A stretch of DNA of 64,000 nucleotides from positions 37,078-101,077 of the forward strand of contig JACPYM010000023.1 of NCBI GenBank assembly GCA_016196035.1, read 5' to 3'. This DNA is from Acidobacteriota bacterium (GTDB taxonomy: Bacteria; Acidobacteriota; Blastocatellia; RBC074). Both the position numbers and the translations under genes were made by a program. The notes under the pieces were generated by a model, which saw only the letters and a list, made by a program, of their open reading frames with translations, was not told the origin of the DNA and searched no databases. Shown here one piece after another: positions 9,181-19,400 of this stretch (the first letter of the stretch is position 1; every line of letters starts with the position of its first letter).

Positions 9181-9937
9181 GACGTAATACCTCTTCGCAA
9201 AGTTTAGCGTATTCGATAGCACCACTGGAGTTGGGTGCGAAGGTGAAAATGGATTCGCGGTACGCAGGGCTCTCTTCCAATCTCACGGAACGTGAGATGG
9301 TAGTCTCAAATACTTTATCTCCGAACACCTGGCAGATTTGATCGAAAATGTCTTTTGATAGTGTCGTTCGCTTATCATGCAAAGTCACTAGCACACCTAA
9401 GACTTCTAGCTGCGGATTTGGGCGCGCTTTAATGCGCTCTACTGTTTCCAACAGATCGTCTGTTCCTTCAAGTGCAAAGTAGGACGACTGAATCGGGATA
9501 ATAAGATGCGTGGAGGCCACTAATGCATTCACCGTGATGAGACCAAGAGTGGGCGGGGTATCAATCACGACGACATCATAATTGCGCGTGACCGGGTCAA
9601 GCCGATCTTTGAGCCGGAAAGGTGCATCAAGTTCCCCAACCAATTTGCCTTCGAGTTTAGCTAGGCTGATCCGAGCCGGCAATATATCAAGGGTCTCGAT
9701 TTTGGTGCGCTTGACGACTTCGGAAAAAGGTAATGAAGGCTCAGTCAATAAATCATAAGCTGAGAGATCAACTTCCTGTAAGTCAAGGAAAGAAATGGTA
9801 CTGTTGGCCTGAGGATCAAGATCAGCCAAAAGCACTCGCTTCCCTTTTTGAGCCATAGCGGCCGCCAAATTAAGCGCGGTTGTGGTTTTCCCAACACCGC
9901 CTTTTTGGTTGGCAATGGCAATCTTTAATCCTTGCAA
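9170..9937 (-). CDS. parA: ParA-family partition ATPase
   Basis: This 255-aa deviant-Walker ATPase forms the ParAB chromosome-partition pair with the overlapping parB. Visible motifs are the Walker [14 protein letters not shown], the Walker A' segment DLDPQANST and the Walker B-like IDTPPTLG. The length is standard for short, chromosomal Soj-type ParA without an N-terminal HTH. The start is a TTG at 9937 behind GGGGAG with 7-nt spacing; no ATG alternative keeps the P-loop. Confidence 0.9.
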   Translation of the reverse strand: MQGLKIAIANQKGGVGKTTTALNLAAAMAQKGKRVLLADLDPQANSTISFLDLQEVDLSAYDLLTEPSLPFSEVVKRTKIETLDILPARISLAKLEGKLVGELDAPFRLKDRLDPVTRNYDVVVIDTPPTLGLITVNALVASTHLIIPIQSSYFALEGTDDLLETVERIKARPNPQLEVLGVLVTLHDKRTTLSKDIFDQICQVFGDKVFETTISRSVRLEESPAYRESIFTFAPNSSGAIEYAKLCEEVLRRVS

Positions 9938-10033
9938 CGGCTTGCTCCCCCGCTACCTAATAAAGACGGGCCTATTGAAATCTGCTTTAACTGCTAAATG
10001 CTAATAAAAGGGTGGAATTCAAACTGCGGCATA

Positions 10034-10063
10034 ATCCTATGTCATCCTGGAGAGTGCTGTCAA
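10034..10063 (-). promoter_or_regulatory. Possible promoter for parAB
   Basis: On the minus strand, a consensus TTGACA (10063-10058) is followed after 18 nt by TAGGAT (10039-10034). It lies about 100 bases before the parA TTG. Confidence 0.4.
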
Positions 10064-10100
10064 CTGCCCTTCGAGTTACTCATCTTATCTCTATGAAATA

Positions 10101-10586
10101 CTACATCTTATAATCGCTAATATCACCTATTTCCTCAGGCCATTCGACCTCTTCATCGGCGTCTAAATCTTCATCTGAATTCTCAGCTTGGGCGTGATGT
10201 GACGCTTGAATTACTTCTTCGCGCACAAAAATAGGACAATCGGCCCGCAAAGCCAGCGCGATTGCGTCACTGGGACGAGAGTCAATAAAAACGTCTGAAT
10301 CGTTTACCGCAACTTCGATTACCGCATAAAAGGTGTTGTCTTTTAATTCAGTTACGATTACACGCTTAATATAGCCACCCAGTTCAGTGATGACATTCTT
10401 TAAAAGGTCGTGCGTCATCGGGCGTTGAGGGGCTATTTTCTCTATCTCAGAAGCGATTGAATTCGCCTCAAAGGGGCCAACCCAAATAGGCAGCATCATT
10501 TCGCTTTCCAGGTCCTTGAGCAGAACGATTGGCGAGTTGGTGGTCGGGTCCATCAATAAGCCGCGTATCTTCATCTCTCTTTCCAT
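10101..10586 (-). CDS. Bifunctional nuclease family protein (DUF151)
   Basis: This 161-aa protein has the DUF151/BFN domain through residues 1-125: MKIRGLLMDPTTNSPIVLL, LPIWVGPFEANSIA, then DSRPSDAIALALR. The C-terminal 35 residues are very acidic (SDEDLDADEEVEWPEE). The family is named after a plant DNase/RNase, but its bacterial role is unsettled. The start at 10586 has AAGGAG 8 nt upstream; an upstream in-frame start lacks this. It lies downstream of miaB by 76 bases and may be co-transcribed with it. Confidence 0.85.
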   Translation of the reverse strand: MEREMKIRGLLMDPTTNSPIVLLKDLESEMMLPIWVGPFEANSIASEIEKIAPQRPMTHDLLKNVITELGGYIKRVIVTELKDNTFYAVIEVAVNDSDVFIDSRPSDAIALALRADCPIFVREEVIQASHHAQAENSDEDLDADEEVEWPEEIGDISDYKM

Positions 10587-10662
10587 ATCAGATACTCCTT
10601 TTCTCCATCGCATCCAACACTGCCTGCTTAACCCTAGGTTGCTCTATGGTCATAATTGCGCC

Positions 10663-12057
10663 TTAGATAATTTCTTTGGCTTCACTGTTCAGGGTAATTA
10701 CGCCCCGCAAACTATTTGCGCTGACACCATCAATCACAACCTGTACCAATTCCCCAAGAGCACCGGCAGTTTTAGGGAAATTAACCACCTTATTACAGCG
10801 GGTATGTCCTGTGTATTCATTGTCAGAACGCACGCTTTCTCCTTCAACTAGAACTTCAACTACTTTGCCTAAATACCTGGCATAGCGCTGCTTTTGAATA
10901 CGAGATTGTAACTCCTGCAAGCGCACGAAGCGATCTGTCTTCGTTTCCTCTGCAACGGTGTCAGTATAGGTAGCTGCCGGGGTTTTTGGCCGGGGCGAAT
11001 ATTTAAAGATATATAAGCCATCATATTCAACCTCGGCCACAAGGCTCAAGGTTTGCTGAAAATCCTCTTCTGTTTCACCTGGAAAGCCAATGATAATGTC
11101 ACCGGTAATTGAAAAATCGAGCTTGGAGTTCCGCATCAAGGCGATTTTTTCTAAATAATCCTTACGCGTATAGCCACGCCGCATAGCTCGTAGCACACGA
11201 TCACTACCGGATTGCACAGGCAGATGTACCCATGCGCAAAGGTTATGGTGCTTCTCAATTGCCGAAACTATATCAGCGCCAAAATCACGCGGGTAAGACG
11301 TCGTGAACTTAATACGAGGAACGCCGCTTTCAAGGGCGACACGTTCTAGCAAGCGAGCGAAGGTGACCTGATCTGGTGGTAGTGCCTGATTCTTCTGGGA
11401 CAAGGAACTGGTCAAGCGCCCGCTTAAACCGTAGCTATTCACGTTTTGACCAAGCAAGTGAATTTCTTTGTACCCTTGTCCAGCCAAGCGCGACGCTTCC
11501 TCAACGATGCTGTCAGCCGACCGGCTGCGCTCACGCCCGCGCGTAAACGGCACGATGCAGAACGAGCAAAATTTATTGCACCCTTCGGTTATCGTGAGGT
11601 ACGCGATGTGTTCGGTAAGACGTGAATCAGCCTGCAATTCAAAAAACTCAGCGTCTTTACTCAATCGCACATCAATCGCTCGTGGAAATCCTTGTTCTAA
11701 CTGCCCGACTAATTCAGGCAATTTACTGATAGCTTGAGTGCCGAGGACCAAGCGCACATCCTGGCTACGCGCAAATAAACGATCTGCCTCGGCTTGTGCC
11801 ACACATCCCATTACGCCAAAAATCGGGAGAGGCTTTTTCGTTCCTTGCTTTCGCCGCGCAGACTTAAATTCCCCAATACGGCTATATACTTTACGTGCGG
11901 CCTTTTCCCTGACCATACACGTATTGAGCAAGATCAAATCGGCTTCGGCAGACTGCTCAGTCAACTCATATCCGGCTTCACCTAAGATAAAGGCTGCTTT
12001 TTCGCTATCGTGCACGTTCATTTGGCAGCCGAATGTTTCCAGGTATAGCTTCTTCAT
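10663..12057 (-). CDS. miaB: tRNA-2-methylthio-N6-dimethylallyladenosine synthase
   Basis: This 464-aa radical-SAM methylthiotransferase modifies A37 of tRNAs that carry i6A. The N-terminal UPF0004 domain has the auxiliary-cluster cysteines in FGCQMNVHDSE, LNTCMVREKA and GVMGCVAQ. The radical-SAM motif is TEGCNKFCSFCIVPFTRG (CxxxCxxC). A C-terminal TRAM domain begins near residue 375. The length and the GREsR signature favour MiaB over MtaB or RimO. It is 80 bases downstream of recN on the same strand. Confidence 0.93.
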   Translation of the reverse strand: MKKLYLETFGCQMNVHDSEKAAFILGEAGYELTEQSAEADLILLNTCMVREKAARKVYSRIGEFKSARRKQGTKKPLPIFGVMGCVAQAEADRLFARSQDVRLVLGTQAISKLPELVGQLEQGFPRAIDVRLSKDAEFFELQADSRLTEHIAYLTITEGCNKFCSFCIVPFTRGRERSRSADSIVEEASRLAGQGYKEIHLLGQNVNSYGLSGRLTSSLSQKNQALPPDQVTFARLLERVALESGVPRIKFTTSYPRDFGADIVSAIEKHHNLCAWVHLPVQSGSDRVLRAMRRGYTRKDYLEKIALMRNSKLDFSITGDIIIGFPGETEEDFQQTLSLVAEVEYDGLYIFKYSPRPKTPAATYTDTVAEETKTDRFVRLQELQSRIQKQRYARYLGKVVEVLVEGESVRSDNEYTGHTRCNKVVNFPKTAGALGELVQVVIDGVSANSLRGVITLNSEAKEII

Positions 12058-12137
12058 AGTTCAGACCCACAGACTTTATCAGACCAGCATAGATTGATTA
12101 TGCAAAACGAAATCCGATCTGGCAACGAGGCTAAGTC

Positions 12138-13856
12138 TTAACGTGATTTCAATAGCTCACGCGCATGTTTCTTCGCGGTCACAGTGATTTCAGTACCCGC
12201 CAACATGCGTGCCAGTTCTTCGATCTTTCCTTGCTGACCTAAAGCCTCTACAAAAGTCTTTGTACGTTTTTCTCCCACTTCTTTACTGACCAGAAAATGC
12301 GTGTCAGCATAGCGGGCAATTTGCGCTTGGTGCGTAACACAAAGAACCTGATTTGTCGCCGCAAGTTTCTTCAGGCGCATCCCAACAGCATCCGCTACGC
12401 GCCCCCCAATCCCCGTGTCAATTTCATCAAATATCAATGTGCGGGGAAACTGAGTAGGGGCAATGATGGTTTTTAACACCAACATCAACCGCGACAACTC
12501 GCCGCCTGAAGCAACATCACGAATTGGCCTTAATTCTTCACCCGTATTCGCTGAAAAATAAAATTCAATGGCTTCTTGCCCAAACCGACCAATTGCACCT
12601 TTTGCGTGCAATTCGACTGAAAAGCGACTGAGGCGGTCTCTCATGTCAGAAGGAAAGGAGTGCTCAAAATTGACCTTAAAACGTGCGTGTTCAAGCGCAA
12701 CTTGAGCTAGTTCACTAGCCGATAATTTCTCAAATTTCTTACTGTTAGCCTTACGTTGTTCACTTAGCTGATTAGCAACTGAAGCATACGATGCCAAGGC
12801 CGACTTAATCTCGTCAATTAGCCTTTGCGCTCTAACATCGTTATTTTTCAACGCATCATATTTAAGCTCCAAAGTGCTAAATGTTTCAAGTATTGACTCG
12901 ATTGAACCGCCATACTTCTTTTTTAACCGTTCAATTTCAACAAGACGGTCCTCAACTATTCGCAATCTCTCAGGTGAAGCTTCAACTGACTCAGCATAAT
13001 TCCTAATAAAATAAGCAATATCTTCTAAGGTGTATTTTATGCTTGCTAGTTGCTCACGATATTGTTCAAAGGTTATATCTACTTGTGCCAACTCATCTAA
13101 GCGTCGCTGAGCCTGGCTTATTTGAGAAAGTGCAGATTCTTCATTGTCATAAAGAATGCTATATGACTCATCGCAAAGCATAGCTAGGCGTTCAGCATTA
13201 GCCAGGATATTGCGCTCTTGCCCTAAAGAATCATCTTCATTTCGGATGAGACTGGCCTTCTTAATTTCTTTCAGTTGATACTCAAGCAGGTCGAGCAATT
13301 GCAAGCGCTCAGATTCGGAGCGTTGTGAAGACTCCAGTTCACCAACCAGGCCAAAGATTTGCTCATAAGCAGCTTCTACTGTATGCCTTAGCGTTGTTAC
13401 GTTAATAAATGAATCAAAGATTCTCAGGTGGTTTTCAGATGCAAGCAGACTCTGTTGGTCACCTTGGCCATGAATGTCTATGATATGGGGTTGTACCTGC
13501 TTTAACAGCGAAAGAGTTGCAGACTGATTATTTACGAAGACACGCCCGCGACCGCTAGTAGATATCTCGCGTTTAATGACAATCTCATCGCTGTCAACCT
13601 CGATCCCGGCGTCTGCGAGTAATGCAAACAAGGGTGTATTACCTGCAATGTCAATGACCCCTTCCACAAACGCCTTTTCTTCGCCAGTACGAATAAGCTC
13701 TTGCGTTACCCGATTACCAGAAAGGATACCTAAGGCATCAACGACAATAGATTTGCCAGAGCCGGTTTCCCCACTCAAAATGTTAAGGCCGGAGCCGAAT
13801 TCGATTTGCAAGCTATCAACGACTGCGAGGTTAGAGATATTCAGTAGTTTGAGCAT
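12138..13856 (-). CDS. recN: DNA repair protein RecN
   Basis: This 572-aa SMC-like ATPase acts in double-strand break repair. Walker A is GETGSGKSIVVDAL near residue 30, the ABC signature is VASGGELSRL, and Walker B is LIFDEIDTGIGG. About 300 residues between the ATPase lobes are coiled coil, rich in Glu, Gln and Leu. The ATG at 13856 gives the standard N-terminus (MLKLLNISNLAVVDSL). An AAAGGAG lies 20 nt upstream, farther than usual, and no nearer RBS is visible. Base composition is notably AT-rich, especially in the coiled-coil part. Confidence 0.93.
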   Translation of the reverse strand: MLKLLNISNLAVVDSLQIEFGSGLNILSGETGSGKSIVVDALGILSGNRVTQELIRTGEEKAFVEGVIDIAGNTPLFALLADAGIEVDSDEIVIKREISTSGRGRVFVNNQSATLSLLKQVQPHIIDIHGQGDQQSLLASENHLRIFDSFINVTTLRHTVEAAYEQIFGLVGELESSQRSESERLQLLDLLEYQLKEIKKASLIRNEDDSLGQERNILANAERLAMLCDESYSILYDNEESALSQISQAQRRLDELAQVDITFEQYREQLASIKYTLEDIAYFIRNYAESVEASPERLRIVEDRLVEIERLKKKYGGSIESILETFSTLELKYDALKNNDVRAQRLIDEIKSALASYASVANQLSEQRKANSKKFEKLSASELAQVALEHARFKVNFEHSFPSDMRDRLSRFSVELHAKGAIGRFGQEAIEFYFSANTGEELRPIRDVASGGELSRLMLVLKTIIAPTQFPRTLIFDEIDTGIGGRVADAVGMRLKKLAATNQVLCVTHQAQIARYADTHFLVSKEVGEKRTKTFVEALGQQGKIEELARMLAGTEITVTAKKHARELLKSR

Positions 13857-13971
13857 GGTTAGATTTCGTGGAAGTTCTCCTTTGTTGATCTGCACCACTA
13901 ACCAAGTCCGCACAATTCCATTTCATCAGTTGTCACTTTCGGTAGGTTCTTTTGATAAACGAGACAAACCA

Positions 13972-14000
13972 TTTACGCAACCCTTCGGAGCGATTATACT
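13972..14000 (+). promoter_or_regulatory. Sigma70-like promoter for cpoB
   Basis: TTTACG (13972-13977), a 17-nt spacer and TATACT (13995-14000) lie in the divergent recN-cpoB gap, about 80 bases before the cpoB ATG. Confidence 0.5.
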
Positions 14001-14080
14001 AACCAGCGTCTGGCAAAATCTTTTACCCCTTGTTTAGAGACAGTCCAACAACCACATTTTTACTACAGGAGTGAGGGAAT

Positions 14081-14998
14081 ATGAAAGAACACGCGCCTTG
14101 GATCATAGTATCGGCCTTGGTCGTCCTCTTGGGTGCCAGTTCTCCGGCCAGCGGAGAGAAAGAATTGATTATCCGGCTACAGGGCGAAGTGCTCGTATTG
14201 CAGCGGCAGTTGAGAGATTTACAAGAGTCTTTCGATAAGGCACAAGGCCAATCTAACGCATCCTTACAAAAGCTTGCCGATTCATCGGAAGGTTCACAAC
14301 GCATCTTAGCTGGCATTGAGGAAAGTTTTAAGACGACCCAAACCTCACAAACCAACAATCTTGCCGGCACAAACGCCCGATTGAATAAAATCATTGATCA
14401 GTTGACTACCAATGAGCAGAAGTTCAATCAACTAGGCCAGCAGGTTCAGGGGCTTAAAAGCACTGTCGAGCAGTACCAGCACCGGTTGGACACAGTAAAT
14501 GAGGAACAACGCGAACGTGAGAAGAAACAGGCTGACGCGGTTCCGACTATTACTGGGCCTGAACAACTTTACTCATTCGCCTACAACCAATTTAGTCAGG
14601 GTAAATACGATCAGGCAATTGCCAATTTCCGCCGCTACCTCAATGGCTATGGTCAAACGGAAGCTGCCGACAATGCGCTCTTTTGGATAGCCGAGAGCCT
14701 GACTGCACAAGGCAAAATCGCTGAGGCATTACGTGAATACGAGCGCTTGCTGATTGATTACCCTAACTCTGATCGCGGGGCATCAACCACATTCAAAAAA
14801 GGCGTCTTACTACTACAACTTGAACGGCGTGAAGAGGGTGTAGGCGCTTTACGTTCGGTTATTGCCCGATACCCCGCATCACCAGAAGCTAGCCAGGCAA
14901 CGCAAGAATTAACACGGCTGGGGGAGAGCCTTACGCCTCCAGCACAACCGGCAACCAAACCAAACACCCGCATCAGGAGTGGGAAACCCACGCCCTAA
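14081..14998 (+). CDS. cpoB: CpoB/YbgF-like periplasmic TPR protein
   Basis: This 305-aa envelope protein has a signal peptide (IIVSALVVLLGASSPASG). Residues about 25-145 are a coiled coil, and a TPR array of YbgF type follows (YSFAYNQFSQGKYDQAIANF and FWIAESLTAQGKIAEALREY). CpoB proteins coordinate peptidoglycan synthesis with Tol-Pal outer-membrane constriction. No tol or pal gene is in the window, so the assignment rests on domain order alone. The Pro/Lys-rich C-terminus is unstructured. The start ATG at 14081 follows CAGGAG. It is 47 bases upstream of ssb and probably shares its transcript. Confidence 0.72.
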   Translation: MKEHAPWIIVSALVVLLGASSPASGEKELIIRLQGEVLVLQRQLRDLQESFDKAQGQSNASLQKLADSSEGSQRILAGIEESFKTTQTSQTNNLAGTNARLNKIIDQLTTNEQKFNQLGQQVQGLKSTVEQYQHRLDTVNEEQREREKKQADAVPTITGPEQLYSFAYNQFSQGKYDQAIANFRRYLNGYGQTEAADNALFWIAESLTAQGKIAEALREYERLLIDYPNSDRGASTTFKKGVLLLQLERREEGVGALRSVIARYPASPEASQATQELTRLGESLTPPAQPATKPNTRIRSGKPTP

Positions 14999-15045
14999 CA
15001 ACTTGGCGGAAACCTTCAACCCCAAATATGATCGGAGAGTAACCA

Positions 15046-15480
15046 ATGGCATCCTTCAATAAAATTACCATCGTAGGGTATTTAGGGCGCGACCCCGAGA
15101 TTCGCTATACCCCCAGCGGTGAAGCGGTCTGTAACTTCTCGGTCGCTACGACCGAGCGGCGTAAAGATGCTTCCGGCGAATTTCAGGACCTAACGACCTG
15201 GTTCAAGATTACCGTATGGCGCAGGCAAGCAGAAATTGCCAACCAATATCTTTCAAAAGGCAAGCAAGTCTATGTTGAAGGCCGCTTGCGTCAGACTGAA
15301 TATACTGACCGCGATGGCAACCGTCGCACAGCTTTGGAAGTAACGGCTTCGGACATTCAATTCCTCGGAGCCAAGGGCGAGGAGAGCGGAACGCCTTCAA
15401 CTGTCAAGCCAGTCGCCCGCTCAGCTACCCCCGACAGTGGCTTCGACGCGCCCGTCAACGACGACGAAATACCATTCTAG
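15046..15480 (+). CDS. ssb: Single-stranded DNA-binding protein
   Basis: This 144-aa protein has an N-terminal OB fold (MASFNKITIVGYLGRDPEIR and TTWFKITVWRRQAE) over residues 1-105. A short flexible linker precedes the acidic tip DDDEIPF, which recruits partner proteins. Length and ends are typical. The RBS GGAGAG precedes the ATG at 15046. Transcription ends at the hairpin at 15490. Confidence 0.95.
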   Translation: MASFNKITIVGYLGRDPEIRYTPSGEAVCNFSVATTERRKDASGEFQDLTTWFKITVWRRQAEIANQYLSKGKQVYVEGRLRQTEYTDRDGNRRTALEVTASDIQFLGAKGEESGTPSTVKPVARSATPDSGFDAPVNDDEIPF

Positions 15481-15489
15481 TTTCAAGAA

Positions 15490-15527
15490 ATTAGGCTGTA
15501 TGTCGGCGTGCCGACATACAGCCTAAT
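15490..15527. terminator. Hairpin terminator containing GTCGGCGTGCCGAC
   Basis: An 18-bp perfect stem (15490-15507 with 15510-15527) sits between the convergent ssb and accA genes. Its core is a one-base variant of the palindrome GTCGGCGCGCCGAC found at 27728 and 31529. Confidence 0.75.
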
Positions 15528-15556
15528 CAGCCCGAACCAGCGTCTGTTCAGCCCGA

Positions 15557-16384
15557 CTAAATCTCTAAAAACTGCCCCATGTAGCGAAACTTTTTATAGC
15601 GAAGAGCGTTTCGCTCCGCTACGCTCAATTCTTCCACTTCACTAAGTGACTGTCGCAGGCTTACCGCAAGGAAGGACGCTGCCGCATCCCAATCTTCGTG
15701 TGCGCCTCCAGCAGGTTCTTGAATAATCTCATCAACAATCCCGGCTTCAGCCAAGTCGGGGGCAGTCATTTTCATTCCCGCCGCCGCATGCGCCGACTGT
15801 CCAGCATCTTTCCATAGAATCGCGGCACAGCCTTCCGGGGTAATAACGGAATAGACCGCGTTTTCCAGAATGTTCACCCGGTCGCCCACGCCTATTGCCA
15901 ACGCACCGCCAGAACCGCCCTCACCTGTTATGGTGACAATCACCGGAACCTTGAGCTTGGACATCTCGCGCAAGTTCAACGCGATGGCCTCCCCTTGCCC
16001 GCGCTCTTCGGCGTCCAAACCAGGAAAAGCGCCGGGCGTGTCAATCAGAGTAAAGATCGGGCGATTGAACTTTTCAGCCAGCTTCATCACACGCAAGGCC
16101 TTGCGGTAGCCATCCGGTTTGGGCATACCGAAATTGCGTTCTTGCCGTTCTTTAACGTGGCGGCCTTTCTGATGCGCAATGATGGCGACCGGGCGGCCAT
16201 CAAGTTTGGCCATCCCCGCGACAATCGCAGCATCATCCAGGCACTTTCGGTCACCGTGCACTTCCTGAAAATCGGTAAAGATGCGTTCGATAAAATCCAA
16301 CGCATAGGGGCGACGCTCGTGGCGGGCTAACTGCACCCGTTGCATCGGTTCTTGATTCAAAGGCTCAACGACTTGTAAGCTCAC
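15557..16384 (-). CDS. accA: Acetyl-CoA carboxylase carboxyltransferase alpha subunit
   Basis: This 275-aa subunit transfers carboxyl from biotin to acetyl-CoA in fatty acid synthesis. The crotonase-fold core is intact: GDRKCLDDAAIVAG, HQKGR, LIDTPGAFPGLDAEERGQ, GEGGSGGALAIGVGD, and ITPEGCAAILWKD. It is about 40-45 residues shorter at the N-terminus than the usual roughly 320 aa, starting near RPYALDFIERIF and lacking most of the leading helical segment. Of two nearby GTG codons I prefer 16384, which has AAGGAG at 5 nt; the one at 16390 overlaps the RBS. It lies 23 bases after dnaE, so a dnaE-accA transcript is likely. accD is not in the window. Confidence 0.9.
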   Translation of the reverse strand: MSLQVVEPLNQEPMQRVQLARHERRPYALDFIERIFTDFQEVHGDRKCLDDAAIVAGMAKLDGRPVAIIAHQKGRHVKERQERNFGMPKPDGYRKALRVMKLAEKFNRPIFTLIDTPGAFPGLDAEERGQGEAIALNLREMSKLKVPVIVTITGEGGSGGALAIGVGDRVNILENAVYSVITPEGCAAILWKDAGQSAHAAAGMKMTAPDLAEAGIVDEIIQEPAGGAHEDWDAAASFLAVSLRQSLSEVEELSVAERNALRYKKFRYMGQFLEI

Positions 16385-16407
16385 TCGCACTCCTTCGCTT
16401 TGACAAT

Positions 16408-19400
16408 TTACTCAAGCACGACTTCCCATTTCGAACAGATTTGCCCAATGCCCTCGATCAACTTTGGGGTCACCTGCACTCGTAAAAACTGATTTGCCCG
16501 CACGCGAATCAGCGACTGTTCTGCCGTTTTCAGATCAAAGAAAACGGGCGTAGGGCCTTGGCGCGCACCTAGCAATTCGCCCAACTCGGCCAACAAATCA
16601 TCGCCAACTGTCTCTTCTGGCAGCTTAACCACAAAGGCTTTGGCCACCCCAGCCCGCGCGTTTTCCAATTGTTGAATCTCTTGGGCAAAAATGGTTGCCG
16701 CACCTTCGTCAGTCAATTCCAACTTCCCTTTCACGAGCAACACCATGTCTGTTTGCAATAAGGTCTTGTACCTGTTGAAAGATTCTGGCCAGCAAACAAT
16801 CTTGATCGAACCGAATTGATCTTCAATGCGAAACAATGCAAAGCGGTCACCCTTCTTGGTGGTCTTGATCGCCAAATCAACAACCATGCCGCCCAACGCG
16901 ATGATCTCGCCATCTTCACGCTCGGTGAGGTTTCCAGCATCCGTGTTCGTCAGGCTTTGGATGGATTCGGAGTAGTCTTCTAAGGGGTGCCCACTGGCAT
17001 AGAATCCTAGTGCATCTTTTTCGTATGCCAGCAGCTCCCTACGGCTCCAGGGCTTGACTTCAGTCAATGGTGGATCAACTGATTCAGGATTATCAGCCTC
17101 GGTAAAAACAGCGAATAATCCTGTTTGCCCGGAGGCCTTATCCTTTTGTGCCCGAGTGCCATTTTCAATCGCACGATCCACTGCGGCCAACATCGCCGCA
17201 CGATTGGCCGCTTGAAAATCGAAGGCCCCCGCTTTGATTAGCGATTCAAAGACGCGCTTGTTCGCAGCCCGTGAATCAACACGTTCAGCAAAATCAAAAA
17301 TTGAGCGGAATGGCCCATCGGCGCGTGCCTGAATAATCATCTGCACAGCACTGGAACCGATGCCCTTGATCGCCGCCAACCCGAACCGAACGGCATTGCC
17401 GACCGCCGTAAAGCCTTCGTGACTGGTATTGACATCCGGTGGCAGAACCTGAATTCCAAAGGACTTCATCTCACTGATATAACGCGATAATTTCTCGGTG
17501 TTCGAGGCTTCGTTGGAGAGCACTGCCGCGTAAAAATGAGTAGGGTAGTGGGCTTTGAGAAAGGCTGTTTGATAGGCAAGGTATGCGTAAGCAAACGAAT
17601 GCGAGCGGTTAAATCCATAATCGGCAAACTGCGCCATCAAGTTAAAGACAGTGGCGGCTTTCTCCTTGGCAATCCCACGCTCAATGGTGCCATTGATAAA
17701 TTTCTCTTCGTGGGCCGCCATCTCTTCCTTCTTCTTTTTGCCCATGGCCCGGCGCATCAGGTCAGCTTCGCCTAGCGAGTAGCCTGCCAGCTTTTGCGCC
17801 AACTGCATGATCTGTTCCTGGTAAACGAGAATGCCATAGGTATTTTCCAGGATGTCCTTCATTTGCGGCACAATATAGGTAACTTTTTTGCGTCCGTGCC
17901 GACGGTCAATGTAATCGTCCACCATGCCACCATCGAGTGGGCCAGGGCGATAAAGCGCGTTGAGCGCAGAAAGATCCTCCAATCCTTGCGGACGCATCTT
18001 CCGGCAAATTTCGACCATGCCGGAGCTTTCAAACTGGAACACCGCATTCAGCAATCCGTCAGAGAATAGCTTCAGGGACTTTTCATCATTTAAGGGTATC
18101 TTGGCCAAGTCTGGCCGATGTCCATGCTCCCGTTCAATCGAGCGCAGACAGTCTTCGATAATCGTCAACGTCGTCAACGCCAAAAAGTCCATCTTGAGCA
18201 TGCCCGTCTTTTCAAGATCGGACATGACAAATTGCGTGGTGAGCTCGTCGTTCTGCCCTTTGCAGACCGGGATCAATTCATGAATAGGCCTAGGGGAGAT
18301 GACCACGCCGGCAGCGTGAACGGAGGTGTGCCGCGCGTTACCTTCCAACTTACGCGCTACTTCAATCAACTCAGCAACCTTCTCGTTGGTTTCAATGGCC
18401 TGCTTCAAGTCAGGATTTTGAGCAATCGCATCCTCAATAGAAACGTTCCGACCACGTACAGGTGGTGGGATCATCTTGGCGACTTTTTCCACCTCGCCAT
18501 AATCCATTCCCAAAACCCGACCAACATCCTTAACGACTGCGCGTGATGCCATTGTCCCAAAAGTGATGATTTGAGCTACATTTTGACGCCCGTAAAGGTC
18601 GCTCACGTAATTTATGACTTCAGCGCGCCCTCGCACACAGAAATCAACGTCAACGTCTGGCATACTTACGCGCTCCGGATTCAGAAATCGCTCGAAGAGT
18701 AGATCATACTGAAGCGGGTCAACGTCCGTGATCTTCATGCAATACGCGACCAAGCTGCCAGCAGCAGAACCTCTTCCTGGTCCTACAGGTATTCCATTTT
18801 TCTTCGCGTAGTTTATGAAGTCCCAGACAATCAGAAAATATCCGGGAAACCCCATCTTTTTAATCGTAGCGATCTCGTGGGCCAAGCGCTCCTTATATTT
18901 CGTCACGGAGTAGCGCAACGACCCGGCACCCTCTAAAGCCAGCCAAACCTCTTGATACCTTGTTTCGAATCCATCCCAAGCAGTCTTCTCAAAATAGCTT
19001 TCAATGGTGAACCCTTCCGGTACGGGGTAAACAGGAACCTGATCAATGGTTTTCGGAAATTCCAAGTTGCATTTTTCGGCGATCTCCAAGGTATTCTGTA
19101 AAAGCTGAGGTTCTTCGCCAAAAAGTCCCCACATCTCGTCCGCGCTAGTGAAGTAAAAATTGGGAGTCCCATATATCGGGGTACTGATTTCGCTGATCTT
19201 TTTGCCACGGCCAATACAAAGCAGCGCATCGTGCGCCTTCACATCCGCCGCATTTAAGTAATGGGAGTCGTTCGTGCCAACCAACGGCACACCCGTCTTC
19301 TTTGATAACTCAACCATGGGCTTTCGGATACGGCGCTGTGCATCAAGCCCATGCTCCTGAATTTCCAAGTAGTAATTTCCTTTGCCGAGGATGTCTTGAA

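Noticed and set aside
9278..9300. A parS-like palindrome (TCTCACGGAACGTGAGA)
   Set aside because: It is inside parA coding sequence, does not match the TGTTTCACGTGAAACA consensus and is explained by the codons of SRSVRLE.
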